Positions 9,832-18,168 of a stretch of DNA of 64,000 nucleotides are shown one piece after another. The stretch spans positions 62,001 to 126,000 of the forward strand of contig QCLI01000004.1 of assembly GCA_003214695.1 (NCBI GenBank). The letters are read 5' to 3'. The notes below the pieces were generated by a model. That model saw only the letters and a program-made list of their open reading frames with translations. It ran no database searches and was not told the origin of the DNA. Each line of letters starts with the position of its first letter. The stretch's first letter is position 1. This stretch comes from Prochlorococcus sp. AG-412-P08. Its GTDB lineage: Bacteria; Cyanobacteriota; Cyanobacteriia; PCC-6307; Cyanobiaceae. The position numbers were made by a program, and so were the translations under genes.

Positions 9832-10119
9832 TCAAAGGCTGAATTCTATAGAGGTTTCTTTTTTGCAAATCTCTCTGGTTGTGCTTATTTTCTCACGATT
9901 GCTCATTCTCTGGATAAAGCAATTGCATGTGTGCTCGGCGATTTCATTGGAGATGGGATCTGTAAGAGAAACCATTTCGTTCTTTACACTTTCTAAGCAA
10001 AACCTTTTTATAATTTCGTTTATTTCATCAGCATAAGATTGATAATGAAAAGTAGATAAATTAATCCCTATAGTAAAAACTATCATCTTTAGAAATATTG
10101 ATTTAGAGTAACTCTTCAT
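9832..10119 (-). CDS. Small exported cysteine-containing protein, function unknown
   Basis: A 95-residue protein with a basic N-terminus, a hydrophobic stretch (about 8-26) and a likely signal-peptidase site after SYADE-proximal residues (YQSYA). The mature part of about 65 residues contains four cysteines, including a C-x-C in TCNCF. That suggests disulfides in the periplasm or lumen. It sits 17 bases upstream of the ABC exporter's preferred start on the same strand, so the two may be co-transcribed. I do not recognise a domain. Confidence 0.65.
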   Translation of the reverse strand: MKSYSKSIFLKMIVFTIGINLSTFHYQSYADEINEIIKRFCLESVKNEMVSLTDPISNEIAEHTCNCFIQRMSNREKISTTREICKKETSIEFSL

Positions 10120-10138
10120 TCGGCGTAATTTACTTTAT

Positions 10139-11947
10139 TTACGAGTGATGATTAATGTTTAGCTCTTTGTTCATAACTTTAACTCTTTTTAGATTTTTAA
10201 AAATGTTTGGTGGCATTCCCTTTGGTAAATCAATAAGGCTATAGTTATCAAAAATCTGAATTCTACCAATCATTCTGCCATTCAATCCTGACTCATTTGC
10301 AATTGCACCTACTATGTTGCCAGGCTTGACTCTGTCGCGATGGCCTACTTCAACTCTAAAGCGTTCTTTGTCTTTATCAGTTATTCCATGCTCTCTACGA
10401 TTTCTACCTCTTGAGTCACGTCGATCATTTCCTTTCCTAAATCTTTCAGCTTGATTTATCCAGCCCTCGTCATTATCTATTAGTAAGGAGTTTTCTCCTA
10501 TTGAGAGGTTGATTGCTGCCAGTGCTATTTCTTGTGGTGTCAGTTTCAACTCATATTCAACTTGCTTGATAACTTCTTGAAGCATCGTACTCTCAGTAGT
10601 ATTTTTTGTCTCACTAGAGGCAGTCGCCAATAGATCTTTCTTGATTTTCTCTATTCGATGCTTGTTAATAATTTCATTAGTAGGTATCTCCATTTTTTCA
10701 ATAGGTTGCCCTACTGCTCTTTCTAAGTTACTGAGATAAGATCTTTCTCTTGGACTGATAAATAGAATGGCCTCACCACTTCTACCAGCTCTTCCAGTTC
10801 GTCCGATTCTGTGAATATATGCTTCTGAATCAAAAGGCATATCATAGTTGATCACAAGACCTATACGTTCTACATCTAACCCTCTTGCTGCAACATCAGT
10901 AGCAACTAAAACATCTATCCCACCTTGTCGAAGCCTTTCAACCGTTCTTTCTCTTAGATTCTGGGGAACATCGCCGTTAAGAACAGCTACATTATGCTTT
11001 GCTGCTTCAAGGCTTTCAGCTAGCTTTATTGTGATGGCTTTTGTCCGAGCAAAAATTATGACACCTTCGCCAAAGGAAAGCTCTAGTACGCGTTTAAGGA
11101 CTTCAAGCTTATAGCTATTTTGGATAGTTATATACCTCTGCTTTATTAATTGAGCTTCTTTCTTCTTAGATTTTATAGTGATTTCCGCAGGATCCTTCAG
11201 GAATTTTTTTGACAATCGTCTAATTTCGTTAGGCATTGTTGCAGAAAAGAATACCATCTGACGCTCATCAGGTAGCTGTTCTAGAATCCATTCAATATCA
11301 TCAATAAAACCCATCCGAAGCATTTCATCTGCTTCGTCTAGAACCAAGCACTGCAGAGCTTCTTGAACTAATGTACCTTGACGTATGTGATCCATTACTC
11401 GGCCAGGTGTACCAACTATAATTTCGACTCCTTTTTTAAGAGAATAAAGTTGTGATCGAAAATCTGATCCACCGTATACTGCTAAAATATTGATGTTTGG
11501 ATGCCCTTCTGAATAAGCCTTGAATGATTCTGCAACTTGCATCGCAAGTTCACGAGTAGGCGTAAGAACCAGAACTTGTGGATGACGTTCTTTATCATCT
11601 ATTCTTTCTAATAGGGGCAAGGCAAAAGCAGCTGTTTTACCTGTACCAGTTTGAGCTTGACCAAGTAAATCTCTTCCAAGCATTAATTCAGGTATTGCTG
11701 CTTTTTGTATTGGTGTAGGCTCTTTATAACCTTTTTGGGAAAGAGTATTTATCAAGCCTTCACTAAAGCCAAATCCAGCAAAGCCTTCAAGTTCTTTGTC
11801 TTCATTATTAGTTTGATTTAATAAAGAAGATTTATCGAGCTGGTTTGACTGATCAACTTTTATATTTTTTTCCTTATCTTGAATCTCCATTAATTCATCA
11901 TTAACGGCGGGCATGGGGGACTCATCGGTTGATTTGGCTTTAGTCAT
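10139..11947 (-). CDS. deaD: DEAD-box RNA helicase (DeaD/CsdA type)
   Basis: An ATP-dependent RNA helicase for ribosome assembly and mRNA unwinding, typically important in the cold. A charged leader of about 55 residues precedes the Q motif (FAGFGFSEGLINTL...PTPIQ), AQTGTGKTAAFALPL (motif I), VLDEADEML (II), SAT (III) and HRIGRTGRAGR (VI). A C-terminal DbpA-like RNA-binding domain is seen in VEVGHRDRVKPGNIVGAI through IDLPKGMPPNIF. The linker near 500-530 is Arg/Asp-rich. At 602 residues it matches cyanobacterial DeaD. It has a 154-base upstream gap behind recD, which carries a perfect palindrome described separately. Confidence 0.95.
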   Translation of the reverse strand: MTKAKSTDESPMPAVNDELMEIQDKEKNIKVDQSNQLDKSSLLNQTNNEDKELEGFAGFGFSEGLINTLSQKGYKEPTPIQKAAIPELMLGRDLLGQAQTGTGKTAAFALPLLERIDDKERHPQVLVLTPTRELAMQVAESFKAYSEGHPNINILAVYGGSDFRSQLYSLKKGVEIIVGTPGRVMDHIRQGTLVQEALQCLVLDEADEMLRMGFIDDIEWILEQLPDERQMVFFSATMPNEIRRLSKKFLKDPAEITIKSKKKEAQLIKQRYITIQNSYKLEVLKRVLELSFGEGVIIFARTKAITIKLAESLEAAKHNVAVLNGDVPQNLRERTVERLRQGGIDVLVATDVAARGLDVERIGLVINYDMPFDSEAYIHRIGRTGRAGRSGEAILFISPRERSYLSNLERAVGQPIEKMEIPTNEIINKHRIEKIKKDLLATASSETKNTTESTMLQEVIKQVEYELKLTPQEIALAAINLSIGENSLLIDNDEGWINQAERFRKGNDRRDSRGRNRREHGITDKDKERFRVEVGHRDRVKPGNIVGAIANESGLNGRMIGRIQIFDNYSLIDLPKGMPPNIFKNLKRVKVMNKELNINHHS

Positions 11948-12002
11948 TTAGAAATTGAACACCTGATAATACCCCTTGAAAATCAGGCAGACAACCTCCA
12001 AT

Positions 12003-12014
12003 CGGCAATTGCCG
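12003..12014. repeat. 12-base perfect palindrome upstream of deaD
   Basis: CGGCAATTGCCG lies 56 bases upstream of the deaD ATG, in the gap between recD and deaD. It is GC-richer than its surroundings. It could be an operator or a leader structure for the helicase gene. No functional evidence is available from sequence alone. Confidence 0.35.
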
Positions 12015-12101
12015 TGCTTTGTTGACTCGCCTTTTTTAAAGGATCTTTTTAATCTATCATTTAGTTAGTCCAATTAGATACTTAATTGGCATTTCAGTTC
12101 T

Positions 12102-13802
12102 TTATTTGTCCAAGGTTATTGCCAGATCAAGCTTTGATTTAGCTCTTGTGATAGCTGTATAAATCAACTTTCTTTCATATTCTTTGTTATACAAAGGGTT
12201 GTTATTTGAAGAATGTATTTGATTAATTGGCTCTGGCCAAAGGAAAATAACATGTTCAGCCTCACTCCCTTGGGCCTTGTGTACTGTTGTGGCAAAAGCA
12301 GGACTTAGACTTTTAACTCTGATTGGGTGGATTAAAGTAAAATCACAGCTATTTGTTGTTGATTGTAGGCGAAATAAAAGGTAGTTGTTTACTTCTCCTC
12401 CAATGACTATTCCTATATCGCCATTGGCTAGGTTTAGTTCAGGTTGATTCTCACCGCATATAACAGGAGTGCCTGATGGCCAATTCATGACACCCTTATC
12501 TAAAGTCTTCTCTAGGATAGTTCTATGAATATGCTCTACGCTCCAAGCCCCATATCGCCTAGGAGAAAGAACCATTAGCTCCTCAAGGCAATTTAGCAAA
12601 TCGCTTGCCAACATATGATTAAGTGCTTGAGCAGTTATTACTTCAGCTGAGTTAGTAAGTGAATTTGCTTTGTTTCTTAATTTAACTTGATGCTGTGTCA
12701 ATTTTTTGATGATCTCTACTGGTATTTCTTCTTTGCTTGAAATTATTACTTGTACGCTCGATGACTTCTTTCGATTCTGGACATCTTCGAAAAAATCTCC
12801 TAGTTGGTTTATTCTAAGTTTATTCGCTAAATCAACTAAATCACCTCTGTTACGATAGACTTTATTTAATCGAAATGCACAATTACTAAAGTTTCTTAAA
12901 GTAGGTTCTTCATGTAATTTATGCCATACAGCACCATTCCCAACTGGTGGCAATTGATCTGGATCACCTACTAAGATCAATTGACTTTCTTTTGGTAATG
13001 CTTTTAGAAGCCCTTTCATTAGTGATATGTCCACCATTGACATTTCATCTACTACAAGAATGTCTAGTTGTATCGGGCTTGCTTCATTTTTCCTAAATTC
13101 TATTTCATTTGCTTTTAGCCATTGATGAAGAGTAGTGCATGGAATATTTAATAATCTATTTTTGGAATGCTCATCTAGCTTAATAATTGATTTCTGGATA
13201 GTTTCTTCTAACCGCCTAGATGCCTTACCTGTAGGTGCCCCAAGGCCAATCCTTAAGTCTTGCTTGATTGAGAGAGCTTTAAGCAGCATCTCAACAATTG
13301 TGCTTGTTTTCCCAGTCCCAGGACCACCACTAAGTAGAATTACATTATGGTTAAGTACTGCTTCAACTGCATTAATTTGATTTTTATTAAGTGTTGATTG
13401 CTTACGACTACTAACTTCCTTCTTTAGCCTTTGGCTATGGTTTGGTTCATAAGATAACCTGTCTTTTAAATTGATTATTATGTTTTCCATTTCTTCATGC
13501 CAGCGCCTCCAACTTAGTAGATTTCCTTCTAAAATTATTGGTGAGTCTTTCCCTTCAAGCCATCCACTAGATTTTAAAGCTTTTATATGATCTAATGGCC
13601 ACCCTTGTGCCTTGAGCTCTATGTAAGGGTTGATATTGTTCAGCTCAATATATATTTCCCCTTTGCTTAGTGATTCCATTAGGACATTTATAAGATCCTC
13701 AAGGTGTTCTGAATATGTACTTGGGGGAATTCTTTTTTTCAGTGTCTTATGTATGAGATTTCTAAAATTCGAATCTAGTGTTGTCAGATCATTATCTATC
13801 AT
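12102..13802 (-). CDS. recD: Exodeoxyribonuclease V alpha subunit RecD
   Basis: The fast 5'-3' helicase motor of RecBCD. Walker A is GGPGTGKT at residues 159-166, followed by GAPTGKASRRLEE, the VVDEMSMVD Walker B, LVGDPDQLPPVGNGAV (motif III) and the C-terminal ATTVHKAQGSE and YTAITRAKSKL superfamily-1 motifs. At 566 residues it is slightly shorter than E. coli RecD (608). Its ATG overlaps the recB stop by one base in TGATG, a sign of translational coupling. Confidence 0.94.
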   Translation of the reverse strand: MIDNDLTTLDSNFRNLIHKTLKKRIPPSTYSEHLEDLINVLMESLSKGEIYIELNNINPYIELKAQGWPLDHIKALKSSGWLEGKDSPIILEGNLLSWRRWHEEMENIIINLKDRLSYEPNHSQRLKKEVSSRKQSTLNKNQINAVEAVLNHNVILLSGGPGTGKTSTIVEMLLKALSIKQDLRIGLGAPTGKASRRLEETIQKSIIKLDEHSKNRLLNIPCTTLHQWLKANEIEFRKNEASPIQLDILVVDEMSMVDISLMKGLLKALPKESQLILVGDPDQLPPVGNGAVWHKLHEEPTLRNFSNCAFRLNKVYRNRGDLVDLANKLRINQLGDFFEDVQNRKKSSSVQVIISSKEEIPVEIIKKLTQHQVKLRNKANSLTNSAEVITAQALNHMLASDLLNCLEELMVLSPRRYGAWSVEHIHRTILEKTLDKGVMNWPSGTPVICGENQPELNLANGDIGIVIGGEVNNYLLFRLQSTTNSCDFTLIHPIRVKSLSPAFATTVHKAQGSEAEHVIFLWPEPINQIHSSNNNPLYNKEYERKLIYTAITRAKSKLDLAITLDK

Positions 13803-16800
13803 CAGATACTCCTATTAATTAATTTATCTAATTCCAATATTCTTTCTACCGGTGCTTCTTCTATTAGCAAACCAGGTATGTTTTTGTTTGATTTATTAAC
13901 TTCTAATTCTTGCTTGGATGGTATGCCTCTAAGAAAGAAATATATGTAACCCCCAAGATGTTTAGATGGGTCATAATCTTTTAGCCTCCAATTAAGATAT
14001 CTGTGTAACGCCACTAAGTATAAATGTGCTTGAAGTGGATAGTGATGAATAATCATTTGATTTTCCATTGATTTGTCTGAATAATAAATAGGGCCACACT
14101 CCGAGGGCTCATCATTTTTTAAAGACTTGCCAAGCCAATTGCTTTTCCAATCAGCTACCCACCATCGCCCATTTGAAGGATCTTCCTTATCTGTGAAAAC
14201 AAGATCTATAGAACCACTAAGAATTCCTTTGCTTGAGATATCAAGCTCCTTGAGTAATTCCGGATAGTTTCTTCCGAAACGATTATCTGGATTATGTAGG
14301 AATACTTTATATAAATCTATTGATTTAATAGGATCACCCTTCCTAGCTAATGGCAAATCAAACTGGAGCTCATTTATCCGCTGTTTTCTAGACAGTTGAT
14401 TTAATTTCATGTTGCCTAGTAGTCCTCCTAATGGAATACTTAGTACCCTGTCCAGTCCTTCTTGGACCTTGTTGACAAATTTTAAGTCTATGCCAAATCG
14501 CGATAACTCATTTTTAATTATGTTCTCAGAACTTAATTCTGTTAAGGAAGTTTCGAAATTTACCTTCTCAAGTATTCTGTGAAGGCAATCTCCTGCAATA
14601 GGACCCCGTGGGAAACTTGCTAATGGACTGTTGGTGTATTGATCAAGTAAAGGCACTATTTCATTGAGTCTTTCGGGAACTATATCTTGAGTCAGATTAA
14701 GTTGTTCAGTATCTTTGCCTTCATCTAGAAGCTTTGGATTCCAGTGTGATTCATTCTGATGCCTTATTGTAGAGATCCAATTTGAATAGCTATATCTTCC
14801 CCAACTTTTATCTAGTAGTCGTTTTGGAATAGGACCAAGTTTAAGAGGAAGTTTTATCTTTTGGGGAGCCCAAGAAACCTTGTTAGTAACGGGTGCTTCA
14901 ATTTCATAAATTTTAAAATTATTTTGTTGATTATTTAGCCAAGCTGCGATTTTTTCGTTAGTAAAATCATCTTGAATCTCGCCTCTTACTTTATTGCCGA
15001 ATAATAGATGCTTTAAAGGATTGTTGTGCTGCTTATCAGCAAGGCTCCAAATGACTATTAACTTCTGTTGTGCACGTGTTAATGCCACATAGGCAAGCCT
15101 TTCGGACTCCTCTATGGCTTCCGTGACGGAACTCCTAATGAATTGTCTCGTAATTCCCCAACCTGTAGATAGTGAAATATACCAATTCTTAGATCCTTTG
15201 AATTTCCATAAGGGTCCTTTAGGTGCAGGAGGAGATTGCCAGAGATATGGGCAGATAACAATTTTATATTGAAGTCCTTTGCTACTGTGAATTGTTATTA
15301 TATTTATGGCATCTTCAGTTATGTCACTATTTGGTCGCCTAGTTTCTGGTGTTGGGTCTATTATAAGTTGACGTTGTTGCCGTAACCATTTAGCAGCTCC
15401 TTTTGTACTTAGACCATGTACATGAATTGCCTCTTGAACTATTTCTGTACATTGTTGAATATCTCCAAGTAGCTGACCTTGTTTAGAAAGATTTGCAAGG
15501 TTTTTACTTTCTAAAAGCTCTGATAAACAAGACGCTATACCTCTATTGTGTAGCTTTTCAGATAGATTAAAACATTTTAAGACAAGTAGATCTAACTCAC
15601 CGTTTTGACTGCAATCCTTAATCTTGCCAATATTCCATTGAAGTAAAGGTGAACATGCTAAGAGCTTGATCTTTGCGGAGTCTGTAGGCTTTGCTAAGCA
15701 ATCTAAAAAGATTTGTAGAACATAAGCAGCTTGACTTTGTAGCACATCGCCTTGATTAACGAGCCGGCTTGGAATATTAGCTTTTATAAGATTCCGTCTA
15801 ACTTTTTCTGCTTGATCGTGACGATTAACTAGGACACATATGTCATCAGGTTTAACGTTCGTATCACTATCCTGAATGAGTTGGATAATTGAATTGGTTA
15901 CAAGAGAAGGAATAGATTCTTCCACTTGTGTCATAGTGGGCAATTGTCGCTTGGAAGTCTTGTTAGGGATAGATTGAACTTTGAAATTAATAATTTCAAT
16001 TGGTGCATCGTTGTTGGGTGCTAAATATGTTTCTTTTTTCATGAAAGAGGCTAATTGAGGTATTCCTAGCCCAGAATGTTTTAGTCCTGGTTTCATTAAA
16101 ATATTTAGGGAATTCATTAAGTTAGGAGTTGATCTATAATTTGTTCTTAAGGAGTCGATTCTAGTTACCTGATTCTTGGCTGTTAAGTATGTTTGAAGGT
16201 CTCCTCCACGAAATCTATAAATTGATTGCTTGGGATCCCCTATCATTAAAACAAAATGTCTTGAACTTTTGCTAAAAGTTTCATTTAGAATTCTCCATTG
16301 CATGGGATCTGTATCTTGAAACTCATCAACCATTACGACTTTGTACCGTTCTCGCAATCTCTTAATTACTGTTTTAGATGCCTCTCTAGATAATTCAGTA
16401 TTCTCAGGATCTAAAGCTTTAATTTGATCGCTATAACTAATTAAACCAATCTTAGCTTTTCTTTGTTTTAGTATTGAGAGAGAAGAGCTTATGGCATGTT
16501 GCCACGCTAGTTCTGCGGGAGAATCATAAACTTCTGCTATTGATTTTTGCAGCTTTGGTTGAATGAGTGAAGTTATTTCTAAGTCATTAACATCTTCTAT
16601 ATGTGATATACTTTTGGGATGAAAATAGTTCTTTAGTAAGTCATTTTTTCGTATTAGATAATAACTAGGAATAGTTGCTATTGATCTATCACTATTCAAT
16701 TTACTTTTCAAGCCTTGAATCCATTTGTTTAATTCGTTAACCCTATCTCTTTTGGGTTTTGTTGAAAATGGCTTTATATTGCTTATACCCATTGCATTCC

Positions 16801-17593
16801 AAAAGATTGCTTTTTGTATAAGGCCCTCTTCTAATGCTAGGCATTCATTTTCCCAATTCAAGATGAATGACTCCCAGGAGTCGTTAACCCAATTGTCAAA
16901 TTGTTCTGACAGTGGTTGTGAATTATTTATTTTATCTTGATCAACATTGAATTGTAAGCATGGGTCATTGTCGATTTTTAAAACTGTATTAACAAGACTT
17001 TCAAACGATAAACCAGCAGCTTGAAGACCTTTTAGCTGCAATTCTGGTAGCCCCAGCATTTGCTCCTTCCAGTATTTATGTACAATCTCTTTTATGAGTT
17101 GCTTGTTATCTGCTTCTGTTATTAAATCTGGATTCATATGACTACCCAGCTCTATTGCTTCCCGACGGATAGTCTTGCTACAAAAACCATGAATTGTAGT
17201 TATGTCTGCATGGTCAATCTCCTCTAGAGCTTTTAATAGAAGAGTTGTCCAACGAATTCTAATAGAATCACTTTTAATATTTAACTTCATCCATTCCTGC
17301 AAAACCTGATCAACTAATTCTTTTGATTGGTCGTGTGTTTCCTGTTCAAGCTCTTTAAGTGCTAAGACAATGCGCTCTGATATTTTTGATTGAATTTCAG
17401 AGGAAGTTGCTGTAGTAAAGCTGATAATGAGCATCTCACTGATTGAGATATCTCTCTCTGTAATTAACCTAAGAACTAAATGAGCTAAGGAGAAAGTCTT
17501 TCCAGTCCCAGCACTTGCTTCTATCAGTCTAGTTCCAGGGTCTAGTGGATATTGATTAGGCTCAAAGATAAATTCTGTGTTCTTTATTTCCAT
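13802..17593 (-). CDS. recB: Exodeoxyribonuclease V beta subunit RecB
   Basis: The 3'-5' helicase and nuclease subunit of RecBCD, which resects double-strand breaks and loads RecA. It is a UvrD-type helicase with Walker A EASAGTGKTFS near residues 25-35, ITTIHGFC, MVDEFQDTDPMQW, LIGDPKQSIYRFRGGD, ITIHSSKGLQY and AYVALTRAQQKL. The C-terminal nuclease domain is intact: GSIDLVF, VADWKSN (the D-x-K core) and LQAHLYLVALHRYL. At 1263 residues it is full length. Fourteen bases separate it from the methyltransferase-like gene upstream, and it overlaps recD downstream. Confidence 0.96.
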   Translation of the reverse strand: MEIKNTEFIFEPNQYPLDPGTRLIEASAGTGKTFSLAHLVLRLITERDISISEMLIISFTTATSSEIQSKISERIVLALKELEQETHDQSKELVDQVLQEWMKLNIKSDSIRIRWTTLLLKALEEIDHADITTIHGFCSKTIRREAIELGSHMNPDLITEADNKQLIKEIVHKYWKEQMLGLPELQLKGLQAAGLSFESLVNTVLKIDNDPCLQFNVDQDKINNSQPLSEQFDNWVNDSWESFILNWENECLALEEGLIQKAIFWNAMGISNIKPFSTKPKRDRVNELNKWIQGLKSKLNSDRSIATIPSYYLIRKNDLLKNYFHPKSISHIEDVNDLEITSLIQPKLQKSIAEVYDSPAELAWQHAISSSLSILKQRKAKIGLISYSDQIKALDPENTELSREASKTVIKRLRERYKVVMVDEFQDTDPMQWRILNETFSKSSRHFVLMIGDPKQSIYRFRGGDLQTYLTAKNQVTRIDSLRTNYRSTPNLMNSLNILMKPGLKHSGLGIPQLASFMKKETYLAPNNDAPIEIINFKVQSIPNKTSKRQLPTMTQVEESIPSLVTNSIIQLIQDSDTNVKPDDICVLVNRHDQAEKVRRNLIKANIPSRLVNQGDVLQSQAAYVLQIFLDCLAKPTDSAKIKLLACSPLLQWNIGKIKDCSQNGELDLLVLKCFNLSEKLHNRGIASCLSELLESKNLANLSKQGQLLGDIQQCTEIVQEAIHVHGLSTKGAAKWLRQQRQLIIDPTPETRRPNSDITEDAINIITIHSSKGLQYKIVICPYLWQSPPAPKGPLWKFKGSKNWYISLSTGWGITRQFIRSSVTEAIEESERLAYVALTRAQQKLIVIWSLADKQHNNPLKHLLFGNKVRGEIQDDFTNEKIAAWLNNQQNNFKIYEIEAPVTNKVSWAPQKIKLPLKLGPIPKRLLDKSWGRYSYSNWISTIRHQNESHWNPKLLDEGKDTEQLNLTQDIVPERLNEIVPLLDQYTNSPLASFPRGPIAGDCLHRILEKVNFETSLTELSSENIIKNELSRFGIDLKFVNKVQEGLDRVLSIPLGGLLGNMKLNQLSRKQRINELQFDLPLARKGDPIKSIDLYKVFLHNPDNRFGRNYPELLKELDISSKGILSGSIDLVFTDKEDPSNGRWWVADWKSNWLGKSLKNDEPSECGPIYYSDKSMENQMIIHHYPLQAHLYLVALHRYLNWRLKDYDPSKHLGGYIYFFLRGIPSKQELEVNKSNKNIPGLLIEEAPVERILELDKLINRSI

Positions 17594-17606
17594 TTAAATT
17601 ATATAC

Positions 17607-18158
17607 CTATTTACGCCAGTCGAAGAATTTTATGCCTTTAAATAATGCAGGAGTATTAGACATATAAGCTTTGTAGTTATAATGTTTACTTTTTAACTTT
17701 AATTCCTCTAGCCTTGCTTTTTTAATTAAAATAATACTAAGCAATATTAGTAAGGTTAGGTGAATAAGACTTCCACGAAGACAAGTAAAAGCAAAAGAAA
17801 GGTATAAGAGACTTTGATAAAGGGGGTGCCTGCATGATTTATAAACTCCTCTCATTACTAATACTGCTGATTCTTTAGGCTCCGGAAGGGGAGATAGGTT
17901 ATCACCTAGAGTAATTAAGGATAAATATGATCGATAGAATCCATAAAAAAATATTATTATTGATACTCCCTTAATGATTAAAGGCCAATTTGATAATATT
18001 GGGGATGATGGGAGAAAATGAGCTGATAAGATTATCATTTGTGCAAATAACCACCATTCTCCTCTTCTGTTGTCTTTTAATCCTTCAGTGGTAAATCCCC
18101 ACTCTATAAATATATTTGAGATTAACTTATTCAATGGTTTATTGGATTGGTTTTTCAT
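17607..18158 (-). CDS. Integral-membrane methyltransferase-like protein (ICMT/PEMT type)
   Basis: A 183-residue membrane protein with four or so hydrophobic segments. The C-terminal half has the isoprenylcysteine/phospholipid methyltransferase signature: RGVYKSCRHPLYQSLLY (the R-x-P/H-x-Y SAM-binding turn), then a hydrophobic helix and RLEELKLKSKHYNYKAYM, matching the usual E-E-x-L-x-x-x-x-G-x-x-Y-x-x-Y pattern. The substrate is unknown and could be a lipid or prenyl compound. It sits between recC and recB with gaps of 10 and 13 bases, so it is in the same transcript, though a link to DNA repair is not implied. Confidence 0.78.
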   Translation of the reverse strand: MKNQSNKPLNKLISNIFIEWGFTTEGLKDNRRGEWWLFAQMIILSAHFLPSSPILSNWPLIIKGVSIIIFFYGFYRSYLSLITLGDNLSPLPEPKESAVLVMRGVYKSCRHPLYQSLLYLSFAFTCLRGSLIHLTLLILLSIILIKKARLEELKLKSKHYNYKAYMSNTPALFKGIKFFDWRK

Positions 18159-18168
18159 GTGCTAATCA

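Noticed and set aside
9815-9868. TTG-initiated extension of the ABC exporter
   Set aside because: It overlaps the upstream small exported protein gene and adds a basic stretch not needed for the domain; ATG 9814 is preferred.
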